A stretch of 64,000 nt of DNA, taken from contig JBOFSQ010000014.1 in the NCBI GenBank assembly GCA_051651625.1, forward strand, positions 7,352 through 71,351, given 5' to 3'. Each line of letters opens with the position of its first letter. Position 1 is the stretch's first letter. This document shows, piece by piece, positions 33,201 to 40,706 of the stretch. The notes below the pieces were generated by a model that worked only from the letters and a program-made list of their open reading frames with translations, did not search any database and was not told where the DNA came from. The translations under genes and the position numbers were made by a program. The stretch comes from JBOFSQ01 sp051651625 (lineage in GTDB: Bacteria; Planctomycetota; Planctomycetia; Pirellulales; Thermoguttaceae).

Positions 33201-33534
33201 CATCGCCGACGGTCAACCGGTGGTGCGTGCGCTTGTTGAGGCGGGGCGTCGGCGTTTGCGTCCGATTCTGCTCACGTCAACGACGACGATTGGCGGACTG
33301 ATGCCGCTTTTGTTAGAGCGTTCGTTTCAGGCGCAGTTTCTGGTTCCGATGGCGGTGAGTCTCTGTTTTGGGCTTCTTGCATCGACGGTTTTGGTACTTG
33401 TCTTCGTGCCGACGCTTTATTTGTTGTACGTTCGCGTCTGGCAATTTTTCGGTGGCCACGTCGAAGACCTCGCCGCCTCGCACCACGTCTTCCGCAAACT
33501 CTCCGAACAGTCACAGTCAGAACACGAAGCGTAA
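30211..33534 (+). CDS. RND-family efflux transporter permease (AcrB/MdtB-like)
   Basis: A 1107-residue inner-membrane protein of full RND length. The first helix is near residues 5-30, the porter domain contains PGAVPEEVENGICQKIEEAV and ITLRSQAIQLAVVSAG, and the two halves show repeated transmembrane blocks (GMVIVVVLLALFLELRLAFWVMLGIPISFLGG; LIILLIIPFSLVGAVWGHFFRGIP). The proton-relay helix IMVLGILVDDAIVVGENI near residue 400 carries the two adjacent Asp residues typical of drug exporters. Neither a membrane-fusion protein nor an outer-membrane channel gene is adjacent. The last residues (SEHEA) and the stop codon come from the first unit of the repeat array that follows. Confidence 0.94.
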   Translation: MKNFVRWVVSNSAAMNTLMFSVIVAGIFSFANMRRELFPQFDLDVIVISVPYPGAVPEEVENGICQKIEEAVADIDGIKKVNATASEGVGTVSLTLHSYVKDQQKILNEVRNAVDRIPSLPQLAENKTISLITLRSQAIQLAVVSAGNTDEPLHDRNLRYVAEEVRKRLLRYPRIKTVDITGARNYQIDIEIPEMTLRKYGMTLLDVARIVREQNIEIPGGLMRTESAEVMIRGFDKRTTGTAIEKIPVITSLDGVVLTVGDLGTVRDDFEDSTAISLINGKPGLTLTVNKTNAEDLIKITDDVKKFLRDEAPKMLPDGYSIVTVADMSTHVNDRIQLLLRNGAQGMVIVVVLLALFLELRLAFWVMLGIPISFLGGGMLLYGMDQTINMLSLFAFIMVLGILVDDAIVVGENIYHHRQLGKDFTQAAIDGACEVMPSVASAVLTTIIAFMPMFFVPGVMGRFFEIVPITVISLLAFSLFEAFFILPVHLAGHSLRDKVSWRDKVESLAPPLRPAARGLLAIAAFFAYPFQRFYAGTRYVNRVVDHLLSLFVQKVYGPATAFTLRNPVTTLAIFSCSILITIGAMMGGVIQFVESPKMDGLVLQAKVKYPDGTPAHITDAATIHLENAIKKLDAEYVAETGKSVVRTVGRQVGVLASISPMGGSGGSSSNQGQVTVELVDSAERDIPSTQILARWRSEVGKIIGVQSLTFEGMGGGPGGKMIEFKMLADGKDLAVLESAVAIVMKRLSQFEGVKDIVSDAVPGKQEFRTSIKERAKALGITNAALTNQLRASFYGAEVMRLQIDRHEVKLMVRNPPEERNSMGSFEDMKFRAGGLEIPVSELANIETARGYSVINRYDRKRSVTISADVDEHTANAANIIAELQREMRTKLLTDPKYRAVDVKWEGQHESTGETMTALLVAGGVALLAIFLLLTFEFKSVVQPLIILLIIPFSLVGAVWGHFFRGIPVTMMSMFGLVALIGVVINDSIVLIDTINRLIADGQPVVRALVEAGRRRLRPILLTSTTTIGGLMPLLLERSFQAQFLVPMAVSLCFGLLASTVLVLVFVPTLYLLYVRVWQFFGGHVEDLAASHHVFRKLSEQSQSEHEA

Positions 33535-34005
33535 GCGAGTGACACGAATCAGAACACGAAGCGTAAGCGAGTGTCCGAATCAGAACACGAAGCGTAAGCG
33601 AGTGCCCGAATCAGAACGCGAAGCGTAAGCGAGTGCCCGAATCAGAACGCGAAGCGTAAGCGAGTGCCACGAATCAGAACGCGAAGCGTAAGCGAGTGCC
33701 ACGAATCAGAACGCGAAGCGTAAGCGAGTGCCCGAATCAGAACGCGAAGCGTAAGCGAGTGCCCGAATCAGAACGCGAAGCGTAAGCGAGTGCCCGAATC
33801 AGAACACGAAGCGTAAGCGAGTGCCCGAATCAGAACACGAAGCGTAAGCGAGTGCCACGAATCAGAACGCGAAGCGTAAGCGAGTGCCCGAATCAGAACA
33901 CGAAGCGTAAGCGAGTGCCACGAATCAGAACGCGAAGCGTAAGCGAGTGCCACGAATCAGAACGCGAAGCGTAAGCGAGTGCCTGAATCAGAACGCGAAG
34001 CGTGT
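33519..34005 (+). repeat. Tandem array of about 16 units, 30-32 bp, core GAAGCGTAAGCGAGTG
   Basis: Units read ATCAGAACrCGAAGCGTAAG followed by CGAGTGCCCGA or CGAGTGCCACGA, alternating between 30-31 and 32 bases according to the CCCGA/CCACGA junction. About 15 are complete and a final unit is cut at GAAGCGTG. The variable position (ACACG or GCGCG-like GAACACG/GAACGCG) is scattered among units. There is no unique spacer, so it is not CRISPR. It fills most of the 635-base gap between the RND gene and the MvhD-like gene; single copies of the same repeat are scattered through the window. Confidence 0.97.
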
Positions 34006-34035
34006 TGGCCAAAACATTTCCACCGTGCCTCTCTC

Positions 34036-34063
34036 TTGTCACCGCATCGCTGCGCGGTATACT
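34036..34063 (+). promoter_or_regulatory. Promoter TTGTCA-N16-TATACT for the MvhD-like gene
   Basis: TTGTCA at 34036-34041, a 16-base spacer and TATACT at 34058-34063. The transcript would start near 34070, 100 bases ahead of the ATG at 34170, with two repeat copies in the leader (34108-34165). Confidence 0.5.
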
Positions 34064-34107
34064 GCCCGCCGTGTTGGGGACGTTCACATGTCCCTCGCCC
34101 ACGCTCA

Positions 34108-34165
34108 TTGGGCACTCGCTTACGCTTCGTGTTCTTATTCACTCGTTTACGCTTTCCGCTCTGAA
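34108..34165 (-). repeat. Two inverted GAAGCGTAAGCGAGTG repeat copies
   Basis: Plus strand GGCACTCGCTTACGCTTCGTG followed by TTCTTATTCACTCGTTTACGC and TTTCCGCTCTGAATTC, opposite in orientation to the large array on its left. Confidence 0.85.
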
Positions 34166-34169
34166 TTCT

Positions 34170-34610
34170 ATGACGCCAACTTCTGTCACCGCGACAAACT
34201 TTGAACCAAAGATCGTTGCTTACGTCTGCAACTGGTGTACTTATCTGGGGGCCGATCTCGCAGGGACGAGTCGGCTTGAGTATCCGCCGAACGTCCGAAT
34301 CATTCGTCTCCCTTGCACGGGGCGAATCGATTTCAATCTGATCGTGAAGGCGTTTGAAGTCGGCGCGGACGCCGTTCTCATCAGCGGTTGTCACCCCGGC
34401 GACTGTCACTACAACGCCGGAAACTATCACGCCCGCCGCCGCTGGATTCTCTTCCGCTCGCTACTCGAAACTCTCGGCATCGACACAGGCCGCATCCACT
34501 TCGCATGGATTTCCGCCGCCGAAGGCGCGAAGTTCCAAAAGTACATCGCCGAAATTGTCGAGACCACAAAGTCGCTCGGCCCGTACACCGAATACGCAAA
34601 ACCGGTTTGA
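34170..34610 (+). CDS. MvhD-like iron-sulfur protein (methyl-viologen-reducing hydrogenase delta subunit family)
   Basis: A 146-residue protein. The start at 34170 is chosen by homology, since the frame extends upstream only through repeat sequence. Motifs of the family are clear: IVAYVCNWCTYLGADLAGTSR with the CxxC, NVRIIRLPCTGRID, and VLISGCHPGDCHYNAGNYHARRR near residue 75. MvhD relays electrons through a 2Fe-2S cluster between a hydrogenase or dehydrogenase and HdrA-type flavin bifurcating proteins, and is normally encoded next to hdrA. Here no hdrA, hydrogenase or related redox gene is within the window, so its partner is unknown. Confidence 0.88.
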   Translation: MTPTSVTATNFEPKIVAYVCNWCTYLGADLAGTSRLEYPPNVRIIRLPCTGRIDFNLIVKAFEVGADAVLISGCHPGDCHYNAGNYHARRRWILFRSLLETLGIDTGRIHFAWISAAEGAKFQKYIAEIVETTKSLGPYTEYAKPV

Positions 34611-34747
34611 TGCCAAAAGACAAAACTTCCCCCGCAATTCAAACACACTACACGATGGCCTGCGTCAAACTCCCGTTGTCGATGCCACCGAACATTATCA
34701 GCGCACGCTGATCGAAAACTTAATCAACGCCGTGTACCAGCAAATCG
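34610..34747 (+). other. Gap between the MvhD-like gene and the restriction endonuclease, possibly holding a broken short ORF
   Basis: An ATG overlaps the MvhD stop (TGATG) and opens MPKDKTSPAIQTHY, in the same frame as the downstream endonuclease but stopped at 34711. A different frame reads DGLRQTPVVDATEHY and ENLINAVYQQID across 34655-34750, which looks protein-like. Two compensating frameshifts could join these into an N-terminal extension or separate small gene, but nothing confirms it. Confidence 0.25.
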
Positions 34748-35410
34748 ATGGCAACCGTTCCAATGCAACTCAACATCGAAACACTCTTGCGCGAAGCGAA
34801 TAGTTTTGCAAAACGAGAGTCGGCGTTCAAAAACAAGTCGCTGTTCGGTGTCACCGATGGCAAGGCGGTCGGTACATATTTGGAACACAAGTTTCAAGAG
34901 GCGTTGCAAGAAAAGTACACCTACACTCGTGGCTCGTCGGCAAAGGGGATCGACTTCCCAGAACTGAACGTCGATATGAAAGTTACGAGTATCCGGCAGC
35001 CACAATCGTCTTGTCCGTTTCGTTCGGCAAGGCAGAAAATCTACGGACTCGGTTACTCGCTCCTTGTCTTCGTGTACGAAAAGACAGACAACGCCGGTTC
35101 GCAGCATTGTCGCCTAAACATTTTGCACACGATATTTGTTGAAGCATCGCGGACGAGCGACTTTCAGACGACTTCTGGGCTGGTCAAAATCTTGGAAAAC
35201 AACGCCAACAAAGACGACATCTTGGCATTTTTTGAAGAACGAATGCTGCCACTTGATGGAGTCGAAGCAGCGACACTCGCCGACGAGGTGATGCGTCGCC
35301 CGCCGTGCATCGGTTATCTGACAATTTCAAATGCCTTGCAATGGCGACTCCAGTACAGCCGCGTCATTGAGCAAGCGGGACAAGTGCAAGGAATCCAACG
35401 AGTACAGTAA
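34748..35410 (+). CDS. Putative type II restriction endonuclease (PD-(D/E)XK type)
   Basis: A 220-residue protein. The opening LNIETLLREANSFAKRESAFKN and GVTDGKAVGTYLEHKFQEAL lead to KGIDFPELNVDMKVTS at about residues 68-82, an E/D...D-x-K arrangement (IDFP then VDMKVTS) fitting a PD-(D/E)XK nuclease, followed by CPFRSARQKIYGLGYSLLVFVYEKTD. It ends with LTISNALQWRLQYSRVIEQAGQV. An ATG at 34763 is an alternative start; neither has a clear Shine-Dalgarno. The adenine methyltransferase follows after 2 bases, so the pair forms a second type II restriction-modification system. The recognition sequence is unknown. Confidence 0.75.
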   Translation: MATVPMQLNIETLLREANSFAKRESAFKNKSLFGVTDGKAVGTYLEHKFQEALQEKYTYTRGSSAKGIDFPELNVDMKVTSIRQPQSSCPFRSARQKIYGLGYSLLVFVYEKTDNAGSQHCRLNILHTIFVEASRTSDFQTTSGLVKILENNANKDDILAFFEERMLPLDGVEAATLADEVMRRPPCIGYLTISNALQWRLQYSRVIEQAGQVQGIQRVQ

Positions 35411-35412
35411 AC

Positions 35413-36942
35413 GTGAACACAAAACACAGCCACATCATCGAGTACGGTGACTTCCAAACACCGCTCCCACTTGCGGCGGAGGTGTGCGATTTTGTTGCGA
35501 CACTATCGGTGAACAGGCGTCCATTCAGGACGGTGATTGAGCCGACGTGCGGTGTTGGAAACTTCTTGCGTGCCGTTCTCGAAAACGCTGTGGCAAATTC
35601 AATCGAGTGTGTCGTCGGACGCGACATCAACTCCGACCACGTTCGCACCGCCCGCGATCATCTGTCACCGTACCAGTCGAGAAATTTGCGTATCGACGTT
35701 CAGGTGCGTGATTTTTTCCAAGAGGATTGGCAAAGCGTGATTGAAGCGTTGCCGCAGCCGATTCTCTTCATTGGCAATCCGCCGTGGGTAACGAACTCAC
35801 AACTTGGGCAAATCACGGGCGAAAACTTACCGCGAAAGAAAAACTTCAAACAGCACTCCGGCCTCGACGCAATGACAGGAAAGGGGAACTTCGACATCTC
35901 CGAGTCGATGCTCGCGCAACTTGTGAACGAAATATCGGCGACAGATTCGGTCTTGGCGTTTTTGGTTAAAACGTCTGTGGCCCGCAAACTGTTTGAGTAC
36001 GCGCAGCAGAAACGGCTTTCGGTCTCTCTCCAAATTCGTCGCATCGACGCGGCAACGCACTTTGGTGTCAGTGCCGATGCCTGTCTCGTCTACGCGGAAG
36101 GAATTGCGGAAGTCAAACGAGAGGCGGAGTGTCCGGTCTACGACTCGCTCACGAGCGAGAGTCCGACGCACCATATCGGTCTTGCAAACGGGCGTTTGGT
36201 CTCAAATGTCAGAAGGTATCACAAGTGGCAAACGCTCGATGCGAAGTCGCAATTTGTGTGGCGAAGCGGCATCAAGCACGACTGCGCCAAAGTGATGGAA
36301 TTGAAGCGTCTGCGTAGTGGTTTCTGGAACGGTTTTGGTGAACGTGTCCCGATTTCGGAAGAGTATGTCTACCCGCTCCTCAAGAGTTCAGACATCGCTA
36401 ACGGGCGAACGACTTCAGAGCGTTGGTTGATTGTTCCGCAGCGTCGTGTTGGCGAACCGACTTCGCCAATCGAGTTACTTTCGCCGACAACGTGGTCATA
36501 CTTGAATCTTCACGCGACGCTGTTTCGGCAGCGGAAGAGTCGCATTTATTGTAACGCGCCACCGTTTGCGGTCTTTGGCGTGGGCGACTACACCTTCAAA
36601 CCGTGGAAGGTTTCCATTTCGGGATTGTACAAAGACTTTCGCTTTTGCGTGATACCGCCGCAAGACAGTAAACCAGTCGTGTTCGACGACACCTGCTATT
36701 TTTTGGGGTTCGATACCGAAGAAGAGGCGACGTTTGTTTGCGACATTCTCTCGTCCGAACCGGTCGCTGAGTTTTTGGAGTCGATAGTATTCAAAGACGA
36801 CAAACGTCCGATTACTGCCAGCGTCCTAAACAGAATTGATGTTGGCGTCGCGGCCTGTTTGCGAAAAGACAAGAGCAGGTTTGACGCACTCGTAACACGA
36901 ACCCAAACGAAACAGCCGCGCCTTGCACTGGTAGCGGAATGA
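35413..36942 (+). CDS. N6-adenine DNA methyltransferase of a type II restriction-modification system
   Basis: A 509-residue enzyme starting at GTG 35413, two bases after the endonuclease stop. The SAM-binding motif is VIEPTCGVGNFLRAVL near residue 40, the acidic motif VVGRDINSDHV follows, and the catalytic motif NPPW is near residue 121 (ILFIGNPPWVTNSQLG), the N6-adenine form of (D/N/S)PPY/F/W. The long C-terminal half (SDIANGRTTSERWLIVPQRR, FKPWKVSISGLYKDFRF) is probably the target-recognition domain, as in Eco57I/TaqI-like enzymes. It protects the host from the adjacent nuclease. Confidence 0.87.
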   Translation: MNTKHSHIIEYGDFQTPLPLAAEVCDFVATLSVNRRPFRTVIEPTCGVGNFLRAVLENAVANSIECVVGRDINSDHVRTARDHLSPYQSRNLRIDVQVRDFFQEDWQSVIEALPQPILFIGNPPWVTNSQLGQITGENLPRKKNFKQHSGLDAMTGKGNFDISESMLAQLVNEISATDSVLAFLVKTSVARKLFEYAQQKRLSVSLQIRRIDAATHFGVSADACLVYAEGIAEVKREAECPVYDSLTSESPTHHIGLANGRLVSNVRRYHKWQTLDAKSQFVWRSGIKHDCAKVMELKRLRSGFWNGFGERVPISEEYVYPLLKSSDIANGRTTSERWLIVPQRRVGEPTSPIELLSPTTWSYLNLHATLFRQRKSRIYCNAPPFAVFGVGDYTFKPWKVSISGLYKDFRFCVIPPQDSKPVVFDDTCYFLGFDTEEEATFVCDILSSEPVAEFLESIVFKDDKRPITASVLNRIDVGVAACLRKDKSRFDALVTRTQTKQPRLALVAE

Positions 36943-36990
36943 CGCCAATAGAATCCCCCCAGTTCCACCTCAACAGAAAGGCTCATCACA

Positions 36991-39900
36991 ATGTCAGTCA
37001 GCAAATCTTGGATCACAACGTTGTTTGCACTTGCGGTCATCGTCGCGGGCGCGAAGTTCGCGGAGGCGACGTGTACGCCGTATGACTTGTGGGTCGAGTT
37101 TCTCGCAAGTCCACGCGGAATCGACGAAACGCAGCCGCGATTTTCGTGGAAGCTCCGTTCCGGCGTGAACGACGAAACGCAGTCGGCGTACCGAATCGTC
37201 GTGCAGCAAGTCGCGCCAGCAAATCAGCCGATGTGGGACTCCGGCAAACGCGAAGGGAACGTTGTGCTCGTCCCCTACGAAGGTACGCCGCTCCAGCCGC
37301 AGAGTCGCTACGAGTGGAAAGTAACTGTGTGGAACCGCGACGGAAAACAGTACGTCACCGAAAAAAGTGAGTTCACAACCGGACTCTTCGCCACGCCAAA
37401 AGATGCTAACCCGTGGAAAGGTGTCTGGATCGGACTCGATGAGTTTGAACACAATTCAAACGGCGCAACTTCGCCAACACTCTCGCTCGACGGCGCAGAA
37501 TGGATTTGGACTTCCGCAGACGCCGCAAACAATGCACCAATCGGCAAAGCGACTTTCCGCAAGTCGTTCGCAAGTAGCGGAAAAGTTGTCAAAGCCGAAA
37601 TCGCATTCGCCGCCGACAACGGTTTCACCGCAACACTCAACGGCAAAAACGTCGGCAGCGGCACCAACTTCAAGTCTGCACAAATCATCGACGTTACTCC
37701 AGAAATCGTTGACGGCAAGAACACAATCGTCATCGAGGTCGCCAACGAAGGTGACAAACCGAATCCGGCGGGGCTGCTCGGAGTCGTTCGCATCGAACTT
37801 GCAAACGGCGACGTGCTCGCCACCAAAACCGATTCGACGTGGAAGTGCAACGACGGCACCGACGCCGCGTGGCTCGCACCAAACTTTGACGACAAAGGTT
37901 GGAAAGACGCCGCGAAACTCGCCGACCTCGGTCACGGTCCGTGGGGGAACATCCAAGTCGGAACGACTTATCCGAGTCCGCCCGCACGCTACCTCCAAAA
38001 AACGTTTACCGCCAAAAAAGCAGGACACGCCACAATCTACATCGCCGGACTCGGTTACTACGAAGTTTTTCTAAATGGTAAAAAGGTTGGCGATCACCTT
38101 CTCGATCCAGTTCTCACCGACTACGACAAACGGGTTCCGTATGTGACCTACGACGTTGATGTGAAGCAAGGCGACAACATATTGCGCGTCGTTCTCGGCA
38201 ACGGTCGTTATCACGCGCCGCGCATCACTGAGCCGACGACGACGCGGACGTTTGGTTTCCCGAAGATGCTGTTCCAAATGGAGATTGCAAACGCCGATGG
38301 CACCAAAGAAACGATTGTCAGCGACGAGACGTGGGAACTTTCAACCGATGGCCCGATCCGCGACAACAACGACTACGACGGCGAAATCTACGACGCCCGC
38401 AAAGACGTGACCACGTTCAAAGGGACGGCGAAGAAGGTCGATGCGCCGAAGGGGAAACTCGTCGCGCAAATGATGCCGCCGATGCGTGCGGTCGAAACAT
38501 TCTCGCCGCTGTTTGTCAAACAGGTCAAGCCGGGCGTTTGGGTGTTTGATTTTGGTGTCAATCTTGTTGGCAACTGCACTTTGCATGTGCCGAACGGTTT
38601 ACCCGCTGGGACGAAGTTAACGCTCCGTCACTCTGAAACGCTTCAGCACGAAGGCGACGACGCGGGGATGCTCTACGTTGCGAACCTCCGCGGTGCGAAG
38701 TGTCGTGACATTTATATTACGAACGGTAAACCGAACCAAGTTTACGCACCGACTTTCACCTACCACGGTTTTCGTTACGCCGAGCTGACGGGACTTCCCG
38801 CCGGAGTCGAACCGAATTCGCAAACGCTCACCGCGCGTGCAATTAATACTGACATGGCAAAGGTCGGGACGTTCACAACGAGTAACAAAACGATCAACGC
38901 CATCGTGAAAAACATCTCGCGCGGGACGCAAGGAAACTACTTGAGTATCCCGACCGACTGCCCGCAGCGCGACGAGCGTCAAGGTTGGCAGGGGGATCGT
39001 GCCGCAGAGTCGAAGGGCGAGATGTTTATGTTCGACAACGCCGCGCTCTACTCTAAGTGGCTAATCGACATCGAAGACGCCCAGCAAGAAAACGGCAACC
39101 TCTCCGACGTGTCGCCAAACTTCTGGCCACTCTACGGCTCGAATGTGACGTGGCCGAGTGCGTTCACGATCATCCCCGAATCGCTCTATGTAATGTACGG
39201 CGACACTCGTCCGATAGAACGCCACTACGAAGGGATGAAACGCTGGCTCATCGATCACCTCGGCCAGTTCGTCAAAGATGGGATCATCGAAAAAGACAAC
39301 TACGGCGACTGGTGTGTCCCGCCGGAGCGTGCCGACTTGATTCACTCTCAAGACCCCGCGCGGCAGACATCGAAGGCGATTTTGGCGACAGCATACTACA
39401 TTCACAATCTCGATCTCTTGGCGAGTTATGCGCGGATGCTGAAGAAAGATTCTGAAGCCGCCGAGTTCACTGCGAAGGCAACGGAAATGCGAAAGGCGTT
39501 CAACGAAAAGTTTCTCGATGCCGCCGCCGGAAAGTACGACAACGGAACGCAAACGTCGTGCGTGCTTCCGCTCTACTTCGGGATTGTGCCGGAAGAGTCG
39601 CGTGAAAAAGTGTTCGCAACGCTCGTTAACAACATCGACAATGTGACCGACCGCCACATCGGTACGGGCCTCATCGGCGGACAGTGGCTCAATCGCGTTT
39701 TGAGTGACAACGGTCGCGCAGATTTGTCGTACACGTTTGCGACCAACACGAGTTATCCGAGTTGGGGATACATGATTGAGAACGGCGCGACGACGATTTG
39801 GGAACTGTGGAACGGTAACACCGCCGATCCGGCGATGAACAGCGGCAACCACGTTATGCTCGTCGGTGACTTGACGATTTGGTTCTACGAATATCTGGCT

Positions 39901-40158
39901 GGGATCAAGGCTGATCCGTCGCGTCCGGGGTTTGAGCATCTGATTATGGTGCCGCACGTTGTTGGCGATCTGACGATGGTCGATGCGACGTATGACTCTG
40001 TTCGCGGTGAGATTAAGAGTCGTTGGGAGCGTCACGGAAAGTCGTTCGTTTGGAACGTCACACTGCCAGCGGGGACGACTGCAACAGTTACACTTCCAGA
40101 CGGCACGACACGCGAGATCGGTTCGGGGACGCACAAACTTCAATGTGAGTTGAAGTGA
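36991..40158 (+). CDS. Secreted alpha-L-rhamnosidase, GH78
   Basis: A 1055-residue protein with a signal peptide (residues 1-27, cut after FAEAT). The N-terminal domain TPYDLWVEFLASPRGIDETQPRFSWKL is the fibronectin-like module of GH78 enzymes, followed by a carbohydrate-binding module (AEWIWTSADAANN), the N-domain (YYEVFLNGKKVGDHLLDPVLTDYDKRVPYVTYDV) and the alpha/alpha barrel with the catalytic motif SIPTDCPQRDERQGWQGDRAAE near residue 660. The C-terminal beta domain ends TVTLPDGTTREIGSG. It removes terminal rhamnose from plant or algal glycans or glycosides. GAAAGG precedes the ATG. No neighbouring rhamnose catabolic genes are seen. Confidence 0.95.
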   Translation: MSVSKSWITTLFALAVIVAGAKFAEATCTPYDLWVEFLASPRGIDETQPRFSWKLRSGVNDETQSAYRIVVQQVAPANQPMWDSGKREGNVVLVPYEGTPLQPQSRYEWKVTVWNRDGKQYVTEKSEFTTGLFATPKDANPWKGVWIGLDEFEHNSNGATSPTLSLDGAEWIWTSADAANNAPIGKATFRKSFASSGKVVKAEIAFAADNGFTATLNGKNVGSGTNFKSAQIIDVTPEIVDGKNTIVIEVANEGDKPNPAGLLGVVRIELANGDVLATKTDSTWKCNDGTDAAWLAPNFDDKGWKDAAKLADLGHGPWGNIQVGTTYPSPPARYLQKTFTAKKAGHATIYIAGLGYYEVFLNGKKVGDHLLDPVLTDYDKRVPYVTYDVDVKQGDNILRVVLGNGRYHAPRITEPTTTRTFGFPKMLFQMEIANADGTKETIVSDETWELSTDGPIRDNNDYDGEIYDARKDVTTFKGTAKKVDAPKGKLVAQMMPPMRAVETFSPLFVKQVKPGVWVFDFGVNLVGNCTLHVPNGLPAGTKLTLRHSETLQHEGDDAGMLYVANLRGAKCRDIYITNGKPNQVYAPTFTYHGFRYAELTGLPAGVEPNSQTLTARAINTDMAKVGTFTTSNKTINAIVKNISRGTQGNYLSIPTDCPQRDERQGWQGDRAAESKGEMFMFDNAALYSKWLIDIEDAQQENGNLSDVSPNFWPLYGSNVTWPSAFTIIPESLYVMYGDTRPIERHYEGMKRWLIDHLGQFVKDGIIEKDNYGDWCVPPERADLIHSQDPARQTSKAILATAYYIHNLDLLASYARMLKKDSEAAEFTAKATEMRKAFNEKFLDAAAGKYDNGTQTSCVLPLYFGIVPEESREKVFATLVNNIDNVTDRHIGTGLIGGQWLNRVLSDNGRADLSYTFATNTSYPSWGYMIENGATTIWELWNGNTADPAMNSGNHVMLVGDLTIWFYEYLAGIKADPSRPGFEHLIMVPHVVGDLTMVDATYDSVRGEIKSRWERHGKSFVWNVTLPAGTTATVTLPDGTTREIGSGTHKLQCELK

Positions 40159-40187
40159 TGGATGCTGTTGACGTTGTGACAGTGAAT

Positions 40188-40292
40188 CAGAGCGGGAAGC
40201 GTAAGCGAGTGCTGCGTGAGAGTACGCATAGCTTACACAAATAGCGTCCCGCTTGCGCGGGAATGACGGACGCGCGAATCAATCGTGAATGG
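40188..40292. repeat. Composite repeat block downstream of the rhamnosidase
   Basis: It begins with one copy of the GAAGCGTAAGCGAGTG family (40188-40212), continues with the hairpin CCCGC-TTGC-GCGGG (about 40245-40258) followed by AATGACGGAC, and ends with GCGAATCAATCGTGAATGGTG, matching 21351-21383. Together with the promoter and leader below it accounts for the 548-base gap to the next gene. Confidence 0.75.
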
Positions 40293-40354
40293 TGACGCGA
40301 TACTTGGTCAAGTTTGATCGCGGGAAAAAAAATCAAAAAAGTTTTTGCGCGCTC

Positions 40355-40383
40355 TTGATTGATGATAAAGTTTCGTGTACAAT
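40355..40383 (+). promoter_or_regulatory. Promoter TTGATT-N17-TACAAT for the H1-like gene or a leader RNA
   Basis: TTGATT at 40355-40360, a 17-base spacer and TACAAT at 40378-40383. Transcription from about 40390 would give a leader of about 315 bases before the start codon at 40707, unusually long in this window. Confidence 0.6.
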
Positions 40384-40473
40384 CCGCGCCAGTGATGTGA
40401 GACGACTGCGAAATAATTTTTTGTGTGTGGTCTCGCTGAACGATTTTGAAGGAGAAAAGTTTTTTGTTTGAGC

Positions 40474-40623
40474 ATGACCGATGCTGTATCGGATCATCTT
40501 TTGAACGTGAAGTTTTGAGACCTGTCGTGACGACAGTTCTCTCCTCGGTAAAAAAGATGGATGTAGTGTCGATGCTGATATTGGGGAAAGGAATTGCGTC
40601 CCATGGTGGGAGCGCATCCCCAA
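40474..40623 (+). ncRNA. Candidate structured leader or small RNA with three consecutive hairpins
   Basis: Three separate inverted repeats lie between the promoter and the H1-like gene: ATGACCGAT-GCTGT-ATCGGATCAT (40474-40497), CTGTCG-TGA-CGACAG with a GAGA/TCTC outer stem (40517-40541), and TTGGGG...TGCG.CCCA-TGG-TGGG..CGCA.CCCCAA (40581-40623). No known RNA family was recognised. A 68-codon frame from TTG 40446 covers the same stretch, with no recognisable protein features, so an RNA role is favoured but unproven. Confidence 0.35.
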
Positions 40624-40706
40624 CACTGGAGTGGTTAGAGGTTGTGATTTGAAAAAACACCTATCTGATCATTCCGTAACCTCCATCTTATGAGGAGATT
40701 GGTTCT

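Noticed and set aside
33519..34005. CRISPR array
   Set aside because: Units follow each other directly with no unique spacers, and no cas gene is present.
34002..34169. Upstream extension of the MvhD-like ORF
   Set aside because: These codons are repeat and promoter sequence; family proteins begin at about the ATG at 34170.
39061..40143. 360-codon reverse-strand ORF opposite the rhamnosidase
   Set aside because: Shadow of the GH78 gene, no protein features.
40446..40652. 68-codon ORF from TTG in the leader of the H1-like gene
   Set aside because: No protein similarity and it coincides with strong hairpins; kept only as an alternative to the structured RNA.
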